Source of the DNA: a virus
Length of the DNA stretch: 46,080 nt
Direction: 5' to 3' (one strand)
Virus record (IMG/VR): IMGVR_UViG_3300044632_000108
Location: 1 to 46,080 of that record
Part shown: one piece after another, positions 34,126 through 41,264 of the stretch
Position numbering within the stretch: the stretch's first letter is position 1
Layout of the letters: each line of letters begins with the position of its first letter
Position numbers and translations under genes: made by a program
Notes under the pieces: model-generated
What the model saw: the letters and a program-made list of their open reading frames with translations, nothing else
Database searches by the model: none
Told to the model about the DNA's origin: nothing

Positions 34126-34806
34126 CTATTCGTAAACCTCATAAGTAAGGCCCATTCCAATTCCAAACCCAGCCTTTTCTGCATTCTTTCCTTGTAATGC
34201 AAGAATGTCTTTTCCATCTACGGCCTTACCACCACTGAATACTTTGGCCTTCATGTCTTCCCATGCATTTGGATTCCCTGAATTTTTATCAAGATCCACT
34301 CCTTGCATGGCAGCAGCAAACTTTTTATCACTGTAGTCTAACTCTCTTTTGATTTTAATAGTTGCTGTAAGTTCTGGCATTGAAAGAGACTCTTCTAGTT
34401 CTTCGTAGTCTTTCCATATCCCTATAAGAAATGCTTCTGACTCAAGTTTTGCAAGATCTAGCGTTTCCCATGAAGAGCCACTGTCTACTGCTTGAGACTT
34501 AACCGTGTCTTCAGACTTTTGATTTATCTTAATTCCTGCTGCAATGTCAATTACTTTATATATAGTTGGAAGGTCTAAATTATCTTCAACATCTTCCAAG
34601 GTTTTGATGTGTGGGGCATATTGTTTCATTGTTACTAAACAACAAGAAACTAAAACAGATATAGATTCATCGTCTGATTTTGCTTCTTTTATAGTTTCAA
34701 AAATTTCTAAAAACTCTCTAAGATATTTTATTTTAAGAGGTCCAGCCTCAATGACTGTACCGTCTATAAGACTAAACTTTATTTTTTCATAAATGCTTGT
34801 TGCCAT
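34126..34806 (-). CDS. Tail assembly chaperone, long form (G-T-like fusion)
   Basis: The 226-residue protein has an N-terminal chaperone domain (1-105) paralogous to the next gene and a C-terminal domain (about 110-226) with LSMPELTATIKIKRELDYSD and ALQGKNAEKAGFGIGMGL, a T-like extension. In many siphoviruses the short and long chaperones are made from one gene pair by programmed frameshift; here the long form is a continuous frame and the short form is a separate gene. The ATG lies six bases after a TGGTATACT element with no Shine-Dalgarno, so the mRNA may be leaderless. It follows the major tail protein terminator. Confidence 0.82.
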   Translation of the reverse strand: MATSIYEKIKFSLIDGTVIEAGPLKIKYLREFLEIFETIKEAKSDDESISVLVSCCLVTMKQYAPHIKTLEDVEDNLDLPTIYKVIDIAAGIKINQKSEDTVKSQAVDSGSSWETLDLAKLESEAFLIGIWKDYEELEESLSMPELTATIKIKRELDYSDKKFAAAMQGVDLDKNSGNPNAWEDMKAKVFSGGKAVDGKDILALQGKNAEKAGFGIGMGLTYEVYE

Positions 34807-34812
34807 TATATA

Positions 34813-34821
34813 AGTATACCA
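34813..34821 (-). promoter_or_regulatory. Extended -10 promoter giving a leaderless long-chaperone mRNA
   Basis: The minus strand reads TGGTATACTTATATAATG: an extended -10, six bases, then the start codon at 34806. It lies 12 bases downstream of the major tail protein terminator, so transcription is stopped and restarted. No ribosome site is present between the -10 and the ATG. Confidence 0.6.
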
Positions 34822-34832
34822 AATGGAAATGG

Positions 34833-34861
34833 AAAAGCCCAGACTTTCAAGGGTCTGGGCT
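34833..34861 (-). terminator. Intrinsic terminator after the major tail protein gene
   Basis: On the minus strand AGCCCAGAC pairs perfectly with GTCTGGGCT across an 8-nt loop, followed by TTTT. It lies 17 bases after the stop codon of the major tail protein gene and directly before the extended -10 of the long tail chaperone gene. Confidence 0.85.
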
Positions 34862-34878
34862 AATCCTATTAAGTTGTA

Positions 34879-35532
34879 TTATGCTGTTAGAGAACGATCT
34901 ACGATTCTACCGTATGATGCGTCATCGTTTGGAAGAAGACGGAATGATACTTCAAACATTGAAGCCTCATCACGCTTTGCTGATACTGTTACATTCTCAA
35001 TTGAGAGTGCACGGTATGCAACGTAAATTCTTTCCTTTGGTGTTGCAGCGGAACCAGATCCTGGACCTACTGCTACAAGGCCACGCTCTAATGGAACGTC
35101 ACCAATATCTCCTGCAGACATCTTGAGTTGTGAAACTCCTGATGCTGATGTAAGATCTGTGTCATCTGCTGCAATTGCTACTAGAAGATTTTCTAGTGTT
35201 GCCTCTGCGAAAGATGTATTTAGATTAACTGTCATACCTTGCTTGAATAAACGAGCAACGTCGAGAAGTTGATCTACTGCTACCTCACCGAAATCAGGTT
35301 GGAATGCGAGTTCCAAACCGTTTGATGTGTAGCCTACGTTTGTGTATGCTTCATCTGCATCTACAGTATCCTTATAAGATGTTGCGGATGCGGTGAATGC
35401 TGGTAGATCTGTACCTGCTTGGGTATCAGTAATCTTTCCTGCGTTGTCAAGTCCGATTGGACCTGCATCATGCGTAAATAGTGCTGCTGCACCTACGATG
35501 ATGTTACTACTTGAACCACGGCTGTATGCCAT
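34879..35532 (-). CDS. Major tail (tube) protein
   Basis: The 217-residue protein lies between the tail-terminator-like gene and the tail chaperones, the standard place for the tube subunit. Features include a small-residue-rich N-terminal arm (MAYSRGSSSNIIVGAAALFT), a tube-domain strand NGLELAFQPDFGEVAVDQLL, and C-terminal strands ENVTVSAKRDEASMFEVSFR typical of tail-tube folds (a final strand pair ending in LLPNDDASYGRI). It has its own candidate promoter and a strong terminator, fitting high expression. The ribosome site is GAAAGAGGTGAG before ATG 35532. Confidence 0.88.
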   Translation of the reverse strand: MAYSRGSSSNIIVGAAALFTHDAGPIGLDNAGKITDTQAGTDLPAFTASATSYKDTVDADEAYTNVGYTSNGLELAFQPDFGEVAVDQLLDVARLFKQGMTVNLNTSFAEATLENLLVAIAADDTDLTSASGVSQLKMSAGDIGDVPLERGLVAVGPGSGSAATPKERIYVAYRALSIENVTVSAKRDEASMFEVSFRLLPNDDASYGRIVDRSLTA

Positions 35533-35583
35533 ATTTTCTCACCTCTTTCATTTTATTAAAAAAGGGCTTGTTTCCTCATCCTA

Positions 35584-35589
35584 ATTATA
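35584..35589 (-). promoter_or_regulatory. -10 element for the major tail protein gene
   Basis: The minus strand reads GCAGTATAATTAGG, a perfect TATAAT in the gap before the major tail gene. Transcription would start near 35577 and give a leader of about 45 nt with a GAGGTGAG ribosome site. No TGn extension or clear -35 is seen, so this is a weaker candidate than the others. Confidence 0.45.
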
Positions 35590-35600
35590 CTGCCTTTTTA

Positions 35601-36200
35601 TTATGGGTTATTTAGGTCTGGGTATACAGCATGCCAGTCGTAATCGATGATCATTTTATTCCCCGCATAAGTACGGGCTGTACCAAAGTCTATAATGTCC
35701 CTGGTTTCTTCCAACTGATATATCTTAAAGTTATGAAAGTAAGGCACATAGAATGTTCCGTGTCCAGGAATGGTCGCAACTGGTCTAAGGGTTTCAGTTT
35801 CTATTTCAACCTCTAGAGTAGACAGAATCCAAGCATTTAGGTCTTCTGCTGACTCATCCCCTCTATCAAGAAAGTCTTGAATTTTCTGAGTTATTCTTAT
35901 TAGGTTTGGCACAGCATTTTCTTCTAAAGCATTAAAATAATAAAGTAGTTGTTCACATTTGATGTGAGGGAATGGCATTCTTCTCATTTTAAACATTCTA
36001 TCGTATATTGCAGCATTGCCATTAAACACAAACACTCCTGGAGTTCCCTCTGTTAGATTGTCAATAGAAAATTCTTGAGCCAATCCTGCCATATCGGTTG
36101 GCATTGTTGGAAACATTGGGATAGCGCCAAAGTCTGGACCAAGTTTTTGCTGTAAAAATGCGTTGATAAATGATGGTGGATGATCGATGACTACTGACAT
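35601..36200 (-). CDS. Tail terminator-like protein
   Basis: The 199-residue protein starts at ATG 36200 in a one-base overlap with the stop of the preceding gene. It lies between the gp10-like gene and the tail tube gene, the position of the tail terminator or tail completion protein that caps the tube and joins it to the head. The sequence is mixed alpha/beta: MSVVIDHPPSFINAFLQQKL at the start, a helix KCEQLLYYFNALEENAVPNL, and strands ETLRPVATIPGHGTFYVPYF and NKMIIDYDWHAVY. The assignment is based on gene order. Confidence 0.65.
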   Translation of the reverse strand: MSVVIDHPPSFINAFLQQKLGPDFGAIPMFPTMPTDMAGLAQEFSIDNLTEGTPGVFVFNGNAAIYDRMFKMRRMPFPHIKCEQLLYYFNALEENAVPNLIRITQKIQDFLDRGDESAEDLNAWILSTLEVEIETETLRPVATIPGHGTFYVPYFHNFKIYQLEETRDIIDFGTARTYAGNKMIIDYDWHAVYPDLNNP

Positions 36201-36874
36201 TATGCACCTACTCCTGCGTTAGCAATCCAGCGATAGCCTGTTGAAATTCCTTTTGATCTGCCCATTCTTTTCCCTGCTGCCATATCTTTTTTGTACACTA
36301 TTGGATTTTCAAGATACTTGGCAACTCCACTAACCCTTAAGAATGCTTGAGAAAAATATCTATTAAAGAACATATCAAACACTTTTTCAAAACCACCTTC
36401 TACTGCAGTTCCTCCAGGATTGTCAACTCTAACTTCATTTTTTGTAAACACCATTTCTCCATTATCTTCAAACGCTAAAGCCTGAGCAAGCCTTGGCCTA
36501 ATTGTAACTGGAATTCCTTCTTCCATAATTCTTGCCTTGTCATAAAACGGAGTTCTTGATCCATTCTTAATTGATGTAGACTGACTAAAAGATGATTTAA
36601 AAGATAATCCTAATTGGCTGGTGGTATATGATATGTCGTATAGTCTTGCACTGGGGCTTCCTGTTTGATGCCATTCGTAAATATGGTGCAGCATTTCTGG
36701 GTTTACCCTTGCGTTTGAGTCTATAAACTCTTTCATAAGTTCTACTGTTTCTAGTCCTAGTGTTTTTAAGAATACAGTTTTTCCTCTATGAATACCCTCT
36801 AAAAATCCAACAGAGTAATCAACAATATTGTTCATATCTTTTTTAAATTGCATAGAATTAAATACTGTTCTCAT
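36200..36874 (-). CDS. HK97 gp10-like head-tail connection protein
   Basis: The 224-residue protein starts at ATG 36874, overlapping the end of the head-closure gene by 4 bases. A long N-terminal helix (FKKDMNNIVDYSVGFLEGIH) and a later basic part (KRMGRSKGISTGYRWIANAG) fit the HK97 gp10-like family of minor head-tail proteins. Gene order (adaptor, closure, gp10-like, terminator, tube) is the usual order for long-tailed phages. Some family members are tail components; the exact place in the virion is not decided by sequence. Confidence 0.65.
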   Translation of the reverse strand: MRTVFNSMQFKKDMNNIVDYSVGFLEGIHRGKTVFLKTLGLETVELMKEFIDSNARVNPEMLHHIYEWHQTGSPSARLYDISYTTSQLGLSFKSSFSQSTSIKNGSRTPFYDKARIMEEGIPVTIRPRLAQALAFEDNGEMVFTKNEVRVDNPGGTAVEGGFEKVFDMFFNRYFSQAFLRVSGVAKYLENPIVYKKDMAAGKRMGRSKGISTGYRWIANAGVGA

Positions 36875-37320
36875 ACGTCACCTGTTTGATTTTCTGATCT
36901 TCTGATAATCAACTTATAAGATTCTACTACTCCAAATGGTCCTACAAAAGGCTCGTAGGTGGCTATCTCAAATAGCGTTCCCTTCCCAGATCTTGGACCA
37001 GAGGTTTCTAGATAAACTAAGTTTCCTTCTTGATCTTTTACATCTGTTATGAGTATATTAGTTAAAGAATTCTTGTTGTCTCTAGAAGATATTCTAATGT
37101 CTGACTTTGTCCTTCCAACTAAAATGCTATTCTGAGTAATGTTTACATTTGGCTTTACTTCTTCTTTAAATGCTGAGCCTCCTGATGAAAAACTGCAAGC
37201 AAAGGTTCTATCTAAAACCCATTGTTTTTTAATTGCTCCAAAGTCGCCTTGCTCAACAATTGGATGATATAGAGAGGCTTGCATTGGAAACATAAAGTCT
37301 GGAGTTTCACAAACAGTCAT
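36871..37320 (-). CDS. Head closure (stopper) protein-like
   Basis: The 149-residue protein is beta-rich (FGAIKKQWVLDRTFACSFSS; KPNVNITQNSILVGRTKSDI; YKLIIRRSENQTG) and lies directly after the adaptor gene. Head-closure proteins have a small beta-barrel and lock DNA in the filled head. The stop of the adaptor gene and this ATG share one base, so the two are coupled. The call comes from order, size and beta content. Confidence 0.65.
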   Translation of the reverse strand: MTVCETPDFMFPMQASLYHPIVEQGDFGAIKKQWVLDRTFACSFSSGGSAFKEEVKPNVNITQNSILVGRTKSDIRISSRDNKNSLTNILITDVKDQEGNLVYLETSGPRSGKGTLFEIATYEPFVGPFGVVESYKLIIRRSENQTGDV

Positions 37321-38201
37321 TACAACACCCCAAGTTTTGTAATAGACTTAGTATACTTCGAGAGTATCTTGTCTACAAGTATATTTCCTGTTCCTTCGAA
37401 TAAACCTTTATCAAATTGAATTCTATATTGATCTGTGTTGTATGAAGAAATAAATCTCTTGTAATAATCTAACTTCCCGCATTCTATATCGTGAACAAGC
37501 ATCTCTGTTGCCTTAACAATATCTGATGGAACAGATGTGTGTCCGTATTCGACGGTTATTCTGTAGTCCCAAGTTTTTCCAAATCCTCTATAAATAAACT
37601 GTGGATCTAATGAATCGGAAGACGCTGCAGGTAATACTAGTGGGGCTGACTCTGCACGATTAATATTGTCCGTTGATTTCTCAACAATTGCTGTCTTGTC
37701 AGATGTTACTTCATATTCTCTGTCTGTAACCAATTTGTTATTTTCATATACCGTTAAAACTTTTTTTACATCATCCCAGATAGGCAAATAGTCTGATCCA
37801 GTTCCTGTAAAATTTAAAACCTTTTTCTTATAATAAAATCCTTCTCCAACTATTGAATCAATAATTGCTCTTGCTAATTCTTCATTATCTGCATAGGCAG
37901 AAATGTCTGAGGCTGTATCTCCCTTTGTAGTTGGGTTTACGTACGGCCTGACTATTTCGTATGTAGTATCAGAAACAATATCTCCGTCAATAATAACTTC
38001 TACTCTATAGTCAGAGTCATATCTTCCAGGAAGGTTTATTGTTACTGTGTCTCCCGTTGAAAGTTCATCAAATTCTAATGTAGAAATTGAAAGGTCCGCC
38101 AAATCGGTAACAGTAACAGTTACATCTTCGTCCACTACAGATGTAGGAACTGTATAAGTAACTGGTATATTAGCGTATGGCGGAACCCTCAATATTTCCA
38201 T
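37320..38201 (-). CDS. Head-tail adaptor protein with N-terminal beta domain
   Basis: The 293-residue protein has an Ig-like N-terminal domain (about 1-90; VTYTVPTSVVDEDVTVTVTD, then strands to DSDYRVEVIIDGD) joined to a helical adaptor-like part (about 100-293; DNEELARAIIDSIVGEGFYY, DYRITVEYGHTSVPSDIVKA, helix DIVKATEMLVHDIECGKLDY). The latter fits the gp15/gp6-like head-tail adaptors that bind the portal. The added beta domain is longer than in typical adaptors (about 100-150 residues) and may lie on the neck exterior; that is inferred. Confidence 0.68.
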   Translation of the reverse strand: MEILRVPPYANIPVTYTVPTSVVDEDVTVTVTDLADLSISTLEFDELSTGDTVTINLPGRYDSDYRVEVIIDGDIVSDTTYEIVRPYVNPTTKGDTASDISAYADNEELARAIIDSIVGEGFYYKKKVLNFTGTGSDYLPIWDDVKKVLTVYENNKLVTDREYEVTSDKTAIVEKSTDNINRAESAPLVLPAASSDSLDPQFIYRGFGKTWDYRITVEYGHTSVPSDIVKATEMLVHDIECGKLDYYKRFISSYNTDQYRIQFDKGLFEGTGNILVDKILSKYTKSITKLGVL

Positions 38202-38203
38202 TT

Positions 38204-38629
38204 TTACAAACCAAAAGCCTTCTTGACTTCTTCTGGTTCTGCAATTCTAACATGTTTGCGAGTTAACCACTTGTCTGCCTGTTGTTTTGTTACAATATTG
38301 TAACCTTTAGTTACAGACCCGACTTCTGACCAATAAACGCTTTTTGTTGAGTGAATAGCGACCTTGTCTCCAAGACCATCTACCTTAACAGTTTTCTTAG
38401 GGCCGTCTGCTGCCATTGAACCAATTGCTCCTGTTTTAGTAAATCCTAGTGCCTGGACTGGCTCTTCTACTGCTGGTTCTTCGACAACTGGTGCCTCAAC
38501 TACTGGTGCTTGTACTGGCTCCTGTACTGGCTCTGGTGCTTGTGCTGGCTCCTGTACTGGCTCTGGTGCTTGTGCTGGCTCTTCTACAAATTCATGTATT
38601 GATCGCATTTCGTTATTATTATTTTCCAT
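38204..38629 (-). CDS. Small protein with Pro/Ala/Glu repeats after the capsid gene
   Basis: The 141-residue protein starts with an Asn-rich MENNNNEMRS, then a Pro/Ala/Gln/Glu repeat region (about 16-62, with EPAQAPEPVQ units), and a folded C-terminal domain (about 63-141; KVAIHSTKSVYWSEVGSVTK, then KGYNIVTKQQADKWLTRKHV and a closing EEVKKAFGL). A similar small domain is common in actinobacterial phages next to the capsid gene; its role is not known to me (minor head or head-tail protein). AAGGAGG lies before ATG 38629, and an extended -10 promoter lies just upstream. Confidence 0.72.
   Translation of the reverse strand: MENNNNEMRSIHEFVEEPAQAPEPVQEPAQAPEPVQEPVQAPVVEAPVVEEPAVEEPVQALGFTKTGAIGSMAADGPKKTVKVDGLGDKVAIHSTKSVYWSEVGSVTKGYNIVTKQQADKWLTRKHVRIAEPEEVKKAFGL
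38521..38580 (-). repeat. Two perfect 30-bp tandem copies in the Pro-rich small protein
   Basis: The 30-base unit beginning cctgtactggctctggtg occurs twice in a row without mismatch and encodes two copies of a ten-residue block (EPAQAPEPVQ). Related but diverged units flank it. This is a recent in-frame duplication, expected to vary in length between related phages. Confidence 0.9.
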
Positions 38630-38647
38630 TGTATCCTCCTTGTTTGT

Positions 38648-38656
38648 ATTATATCA
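38648..38656 (-). promoter_or_regulatory. Extended -10 promoter after the capsid terminator
   Basis: The minus strand reads TGATATAAT, an extended -10 located 12 bases beyond the capsid gene terminator. The predicted start near 38641 gives a leader with AAGGAGG eight bases before ATG 38629. No -35 match is evident. It would restart transcription for the connector genes at a level separate from the capsid. Confidence 0.65.
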
Positions 38657-38668
38657 CTAAAGTATTAA

Positions 38669-38698
38669 GGGGGACAGGAGAGTGAACTCCCGCCCCCC
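38669..38698 (-). terminator. Intrinsic terminator after the major capsid gene
   Basis: On the minus strand GGGGGGCGGGAG pairs with CTCCTGTCCCCC across a 6-nt loop (12 pairs, two of them G-U). The T-tract is weak (CTTAATACTTT), so this may act as a partial terminator or an mRNA 3' stabiliser. It lies 22 bases after the capsid stop codon and before an extended -10 promoter. Confidence 0.75.
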
Positions 38699-38720
38699 AT
38701 TAAAGGTTACTGGTTACAGA

Positions 38721-39851
38721 CTATGCGTCTGAAGCAGCATCTGCGTATGCAATGGCGTCTTCTTCTTCCAACTGGAGTCCGAAGCGAACGAATACTGTGT
38801 ATTCAATCGTGTCCTTCTTTGCTACGTATTCACGGTTTACAGTGATGTCTCTTTGGAATCCCCATACACGGTTTGCTGGGAATGTCAAGTCGACATATCC
38901 TGCTGGGTAGTAAGGAACTTCCTGAACTTCGATTCCGAGAACACGAGTTGTACGTGCTCCACCGAATGTCTGTCCGATACCATCAAGGTAGTTCTGACGA
39001 TTTGCTTGTGTGCATCCTGGAATTTGTCCAGCAAACGCTTCAGCAACTGCATCAGCAAGTGTACCGTTATTCTTAACGATTCCACCGAATACGTCTGTAC
39101 CTGCGTAGAACTTAAGATTGTTCTTAAGTGCACGGTACTTACGTGGCATTGCATTGATGATGCCCTGCATTACATCAGGTGTCCAAGCATTATCTGCTAC
39201 GGTCACTACTGACTCATGTGCTCCACCATCTTTGGTCTTCTTAATAAAGCCTGGCATGATTGACAAGAATGATCCTGTTGAACCATCACCATTGATAGCG
39301 AGATCTTCGATATCATTTGCGAATGCGTTGGTCATCAAGCGTACTAAGTGATCTTCTAGAGCGTCACCTTCTACACCATCTTCCAATGATTCTGCTGTTA
39401 CTTCCCAATCAAGACGAATCTTCTTGGTAGTAAGTTCGACCTTAGAGAATGTTGCGCCTGTGTTTGTGTATGTACCAATTGCTTGCGCTGCTGCACGAAT
39501 TACACGCTCACCGACGTTTACCTTCTCAAGTTCCATTGAATTAGCCTTCATTGTTACACGACGGCCATCCTTTGCTAATACTGTAGCGTCCCAAACATAG
39601 TCGATAAAACGACGTGCCTGCTCGGGGCGCAAAATTCCAGAAGCCGCTGAACCACTAGGGTTAACAGCATTTGCTCCGCTTGTTGATCCAAGTGTTGCTG
39701 TTGGAATGTTTCCGAGAGTGTTTGCTCCTGGATTTGATACTCCACCAATACCACCTGATGCGAAAGCACCTTGACCCTGATACAGACCTGGAGTTTCTCC
39801 TCCTAGATTTGCTTCAGCGCCTGGCTGGTTTTTGATTATTTCTTCTGACAT
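38721..39851 (-). CDS. Major capsid protein
   Basis: The 376-residue protein follows the protease/scaffold gene. The first about 75 residues are Gly/Asn/Ser-rich (LGGETPGLYQGQGAFASGG) and flexible, as in capsid N-arms removed or reordered on maturation. The rest matches the HK97 fold layout: ILRPEQARRFIDYVWDATVL, LDWEVTAESLEDG, then DHLVRLMTNAFANDIEDLAI and NGDGSTGSF, an A-domain-like middle, and YPAGYVDLTFPANRVWGFQR near the end. I chose ATG 39851, where AGGAGGTGACAAT gives a perfect ribosome site; an earlier in-frame ATG at 39878 (ATGA overlap with the protease stop) has none. A strong hairpin follows the gene. Confidence 0.92.
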   Translation of the reverse strand: MSEEIIKNQPGAEANLGGETPGLYQGQGAFASGGIGGVSNPGANTLGNIPTATLGSTSGANAVNPSGSAASGILRPEQARRFIDYVWDATVLAKDGRRVTMKANSMELEKVNVGERVIRAAAQAIGTYTNTGATFSKVELTTKKIRLDWEVTAESLEDGVEGDALEDHLVRLMTNAFANDIEDLAINGDGSTGSFLSIMPGFIKKTKDGGAHESVVTVADNAWTPDVMQGIINAMPRKYRALKNNLKFYAGTDVFGGIVKNNGTLADAVAEAFAGQIPGCTQANRQNYLDGIGQTFGGARTTRVLGIEVQEVPYYPAGYVDLTFPANRVWGFQRDITVNREYVAKKDTIEYTVFVRFGLQLEEEDAIAYADAASDA

Positions 39852-39874
39852 ATTGTCACCTCCTAGTGATTTGT

Positions 39875-40453
39875 TCATTTGAATAGATCGGCTGTTTTGA
39901 GGAAACTACCGCCCCATAGGGATTTTTCAACCGTTTCAGATTGATTCTGAAAGATATCGCCGATATCTCCAGACTTTCGGAATGCGGTGTCTGCTTCCAC
40001 AGCGTCTACTCGTTTTCCAAATTCATTAAATTCACTTGATACTGCTGCAATATCTTTTGCAACTGCTGCAAATGAATCCTTAACTGTATCAACATCTACC
40101 TTTGAAGACTTAAGAAGTTCTACTTCTGCTTGCAAAGCCTTTACTGTTGACACTAGATCGCTAAAGGCTGATTCTAGAGTATTTTTCATTTCGGTAACTG
40201 CTTCTGCAACTACCTCTTCTGACTTAGATACTTCTACAACTGCTTCAACTACTGTTTCGACTGCTTCAGCATCTTCTGCTTTAGTAATCTCTTCTGCTAC
40301 AACTTCATCGGTCTTAGCAACTTCTGTTGCCTCAACCTCTTCTGCCTTAGCAACTTGTTCAGTAACTTCTGCAACTGATGCATCTGCCTCTGGAGCGACC
40401 ACAACATCTTCAACTACATCTGTCTTTTCAACTTGTGTTTTTGATTTTGTCAT
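39875..40453 (-). CDS. Nested scaffold protein from an internal start
   Basis: Within the protease/scaffold gene, AAGGAGGTACAACCTATG (minus strand) sets a near-perfect Shine-Dalgarno seven bases before the in-frame ATG at 40453, codon 254. The resulting 192-residue product is only the acidic coiled-coil scaffold domain (start MTKSKTQVEKTD). This matches the phage lambda C/Nu3 pattern, in which the scaffold is made as a separate, abundant product from inside the protease gene. The rest of the gene has no comparable site. It would form the core around which the prohead assembles. Confidence 0.8.
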   Translation of the reverse strand: MTKSKTQVEKTDVVEDVVVAPEADASVAEVTEQVAKAEEVEATEVAKTDEVVAEEITKAEDAEAVETVVEAVVEVSKSEEVVAEAVTEMKNTLESAFSDLVSTVKALQAEVELLKSSKVDVDTVKDSFAAVAKDIAAVSSEFNEFGKRVDAVEADTAFRKSGDIGDIFQNQSETVEKSLWGGSFLKTADLFK

Positions 40454-41212
40454 AGGTTGTACCTCCTTGTTAATCTTAGAAGTATTAATGCCTTTAGCAC
40501 TATCAACTAAGAATTTTATCATTACTGTTTTTTCGTTATCCGTTTTTTCAACGAACCCTATATTTTCCATTTGTTCTCCACTGACTGGGCTGAGTTCTGA
40601 TTCGTTCTCAGATGATATTACAATACCGTTTTCCTTGTCGTAAAAAACATTTTCTAAAACTGTTAAGTCTCCCTTTACGATATCTACACCATCAACTTTT
40701 TCAACCGATACTATATTGGCAAATTGATTTGCTGGTGAATCTACAAGGCTTAACTCTATCAGGTCGTAGTCTTTAATAATTCTAATTTGTGAGTCTGACT
40801 TTTCATCAAATCCGTCATCCCATTTGTTCATTCGTCCACCAATAGAAAAACCTGTTAGTGTTCCGTCTAGAACTTTTTCCCAAGTATCTTGTGCACCTTT
40901 TGAAACATATGCTGAAACAAAAACGCCTCTGTAAAATTTCTTTGAGTCTGGATCAAAATACTTATCTTCTTTAAAATTTACCATCTTACCAACTGCAAGT
41001 GGTTGATGCATTTCACGAATGTTTCCTCTAAACTTTGCAAAAGCGTTCATAGATGCTTCTGCTGTTACGATATCCATCTGCTTGTCTAGATTGTCTAATG
41101 ATGCAAAACCTGAAACGATGCGTCGTTCTTTGTCGACCTTACTAAAAGGCATTGATAGACGAAGATTTTCCCCATCTGAATTCCAATGGGCTTTAGATAT
41201 ATTGCTCACCAC
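39875..41212 (-). CDS. Prohead protease fused to a scaffold domain
   Basis: Residues 1-165 form a prohead serine protease of the XkdF/U35-like type: a conserved core (RRIVSGFASLDNLDKQMDIV), a His at H69 (IREMHQPLAVG), the nucleophile region GTLTGFSIGG (S123) and LIELSLVDSPAN. A linker precedes a Val/Glu/Ala-rich acidic coiled-coil domain (about 254-400) that looks like scaffold. The two codons GTG GTG begin the frame; there is no ATG nearby. TATAAT lies just before them, and the second GTG (41209) would be at +1 of a leaderless mRNA, so the true start may be 41209. The protease would cleave scaffold and capsid arms within the prohead. Confidence 0.85.
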   Translation of the reverse strand: MVSNISKAHWNSDGENLRLSMPFSKVDKERRIVSGFASLDNLDKQMDIVTAEASMNAFAKFRGNIREMHQPLAVGKMVNFKEDKYFDPDSKKFYRGVFVSAYVSKGAQDTWEKVLDGTLTGFSIGGRMNKWDDGFDEKSDSQIRIIKDYDLIELSLVDSPANQFANIVSVEKVDGVDIVKGDLTVLENVFYDKENGIVISSENESELSPVSGEQMENIGFVEKTDNEKTVMIKFLVDSAKGINTSKINKEVQPMTKSKTQVEKTDVVEDVVVAPEADASVAEVTEQVAKAEEVEATEVAKTDEVVAEEITKAEDAEAVETVVEAVVEVSKSEEVVAEAVTEMKNTLESAFSDLVSTVKALQAEVELLKSSKVDVDTVKDSFAAVAKDIAAVSSEFNEFGKRVDAVEADTAFRKSGDIGDIFQNQSETVEKSLWGGSFLKTADLFK

Positions 41213-41215
41213 TAT

Positions 41216-41221
41216 ATTATA
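41216..41221 (-). promoter_or_regulatory. -10 element directly before the protease/scaffold start
   Basis: The minus strand reads GGAGGGTATAATATAGTGGTG. TATAAT is followed by six bases and then GTG at 41209, the same spacing as at 17847 and 34813. GGAGGG could also serve as a ribosome site about 10 bases before the first GTG, so the two readings (leaderless or normal leader) cannot be separated by eye. Confidence 0.45.
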
Positions 41222-41264
41222 CCCTCCATTTTACACAAGTATCACATTCTGGACATATCGGACA

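Noticed and set aside
33747-34126. Programmed frameshift joining the two tail chaperone genes
   Set aside because: The long protein is already a continuous frame, the short gene has its own strong ribosome site, and both share the same N-terminal domain, so joining them would duplicate it.
39987-40643. 218-residue Ser/Thr-rich plus-strand frame
   Set aside because: Antisense of the acidic Val/Glu/Ala scaffold region; no start signals, and the minus-strand gene has clear domain structure.
41239-41262. Direct repeat ggacat-atc-ggacat as an operator
   Set aside because: Two six-base copies in a short gap are weak evidence and no second site was found nearby.
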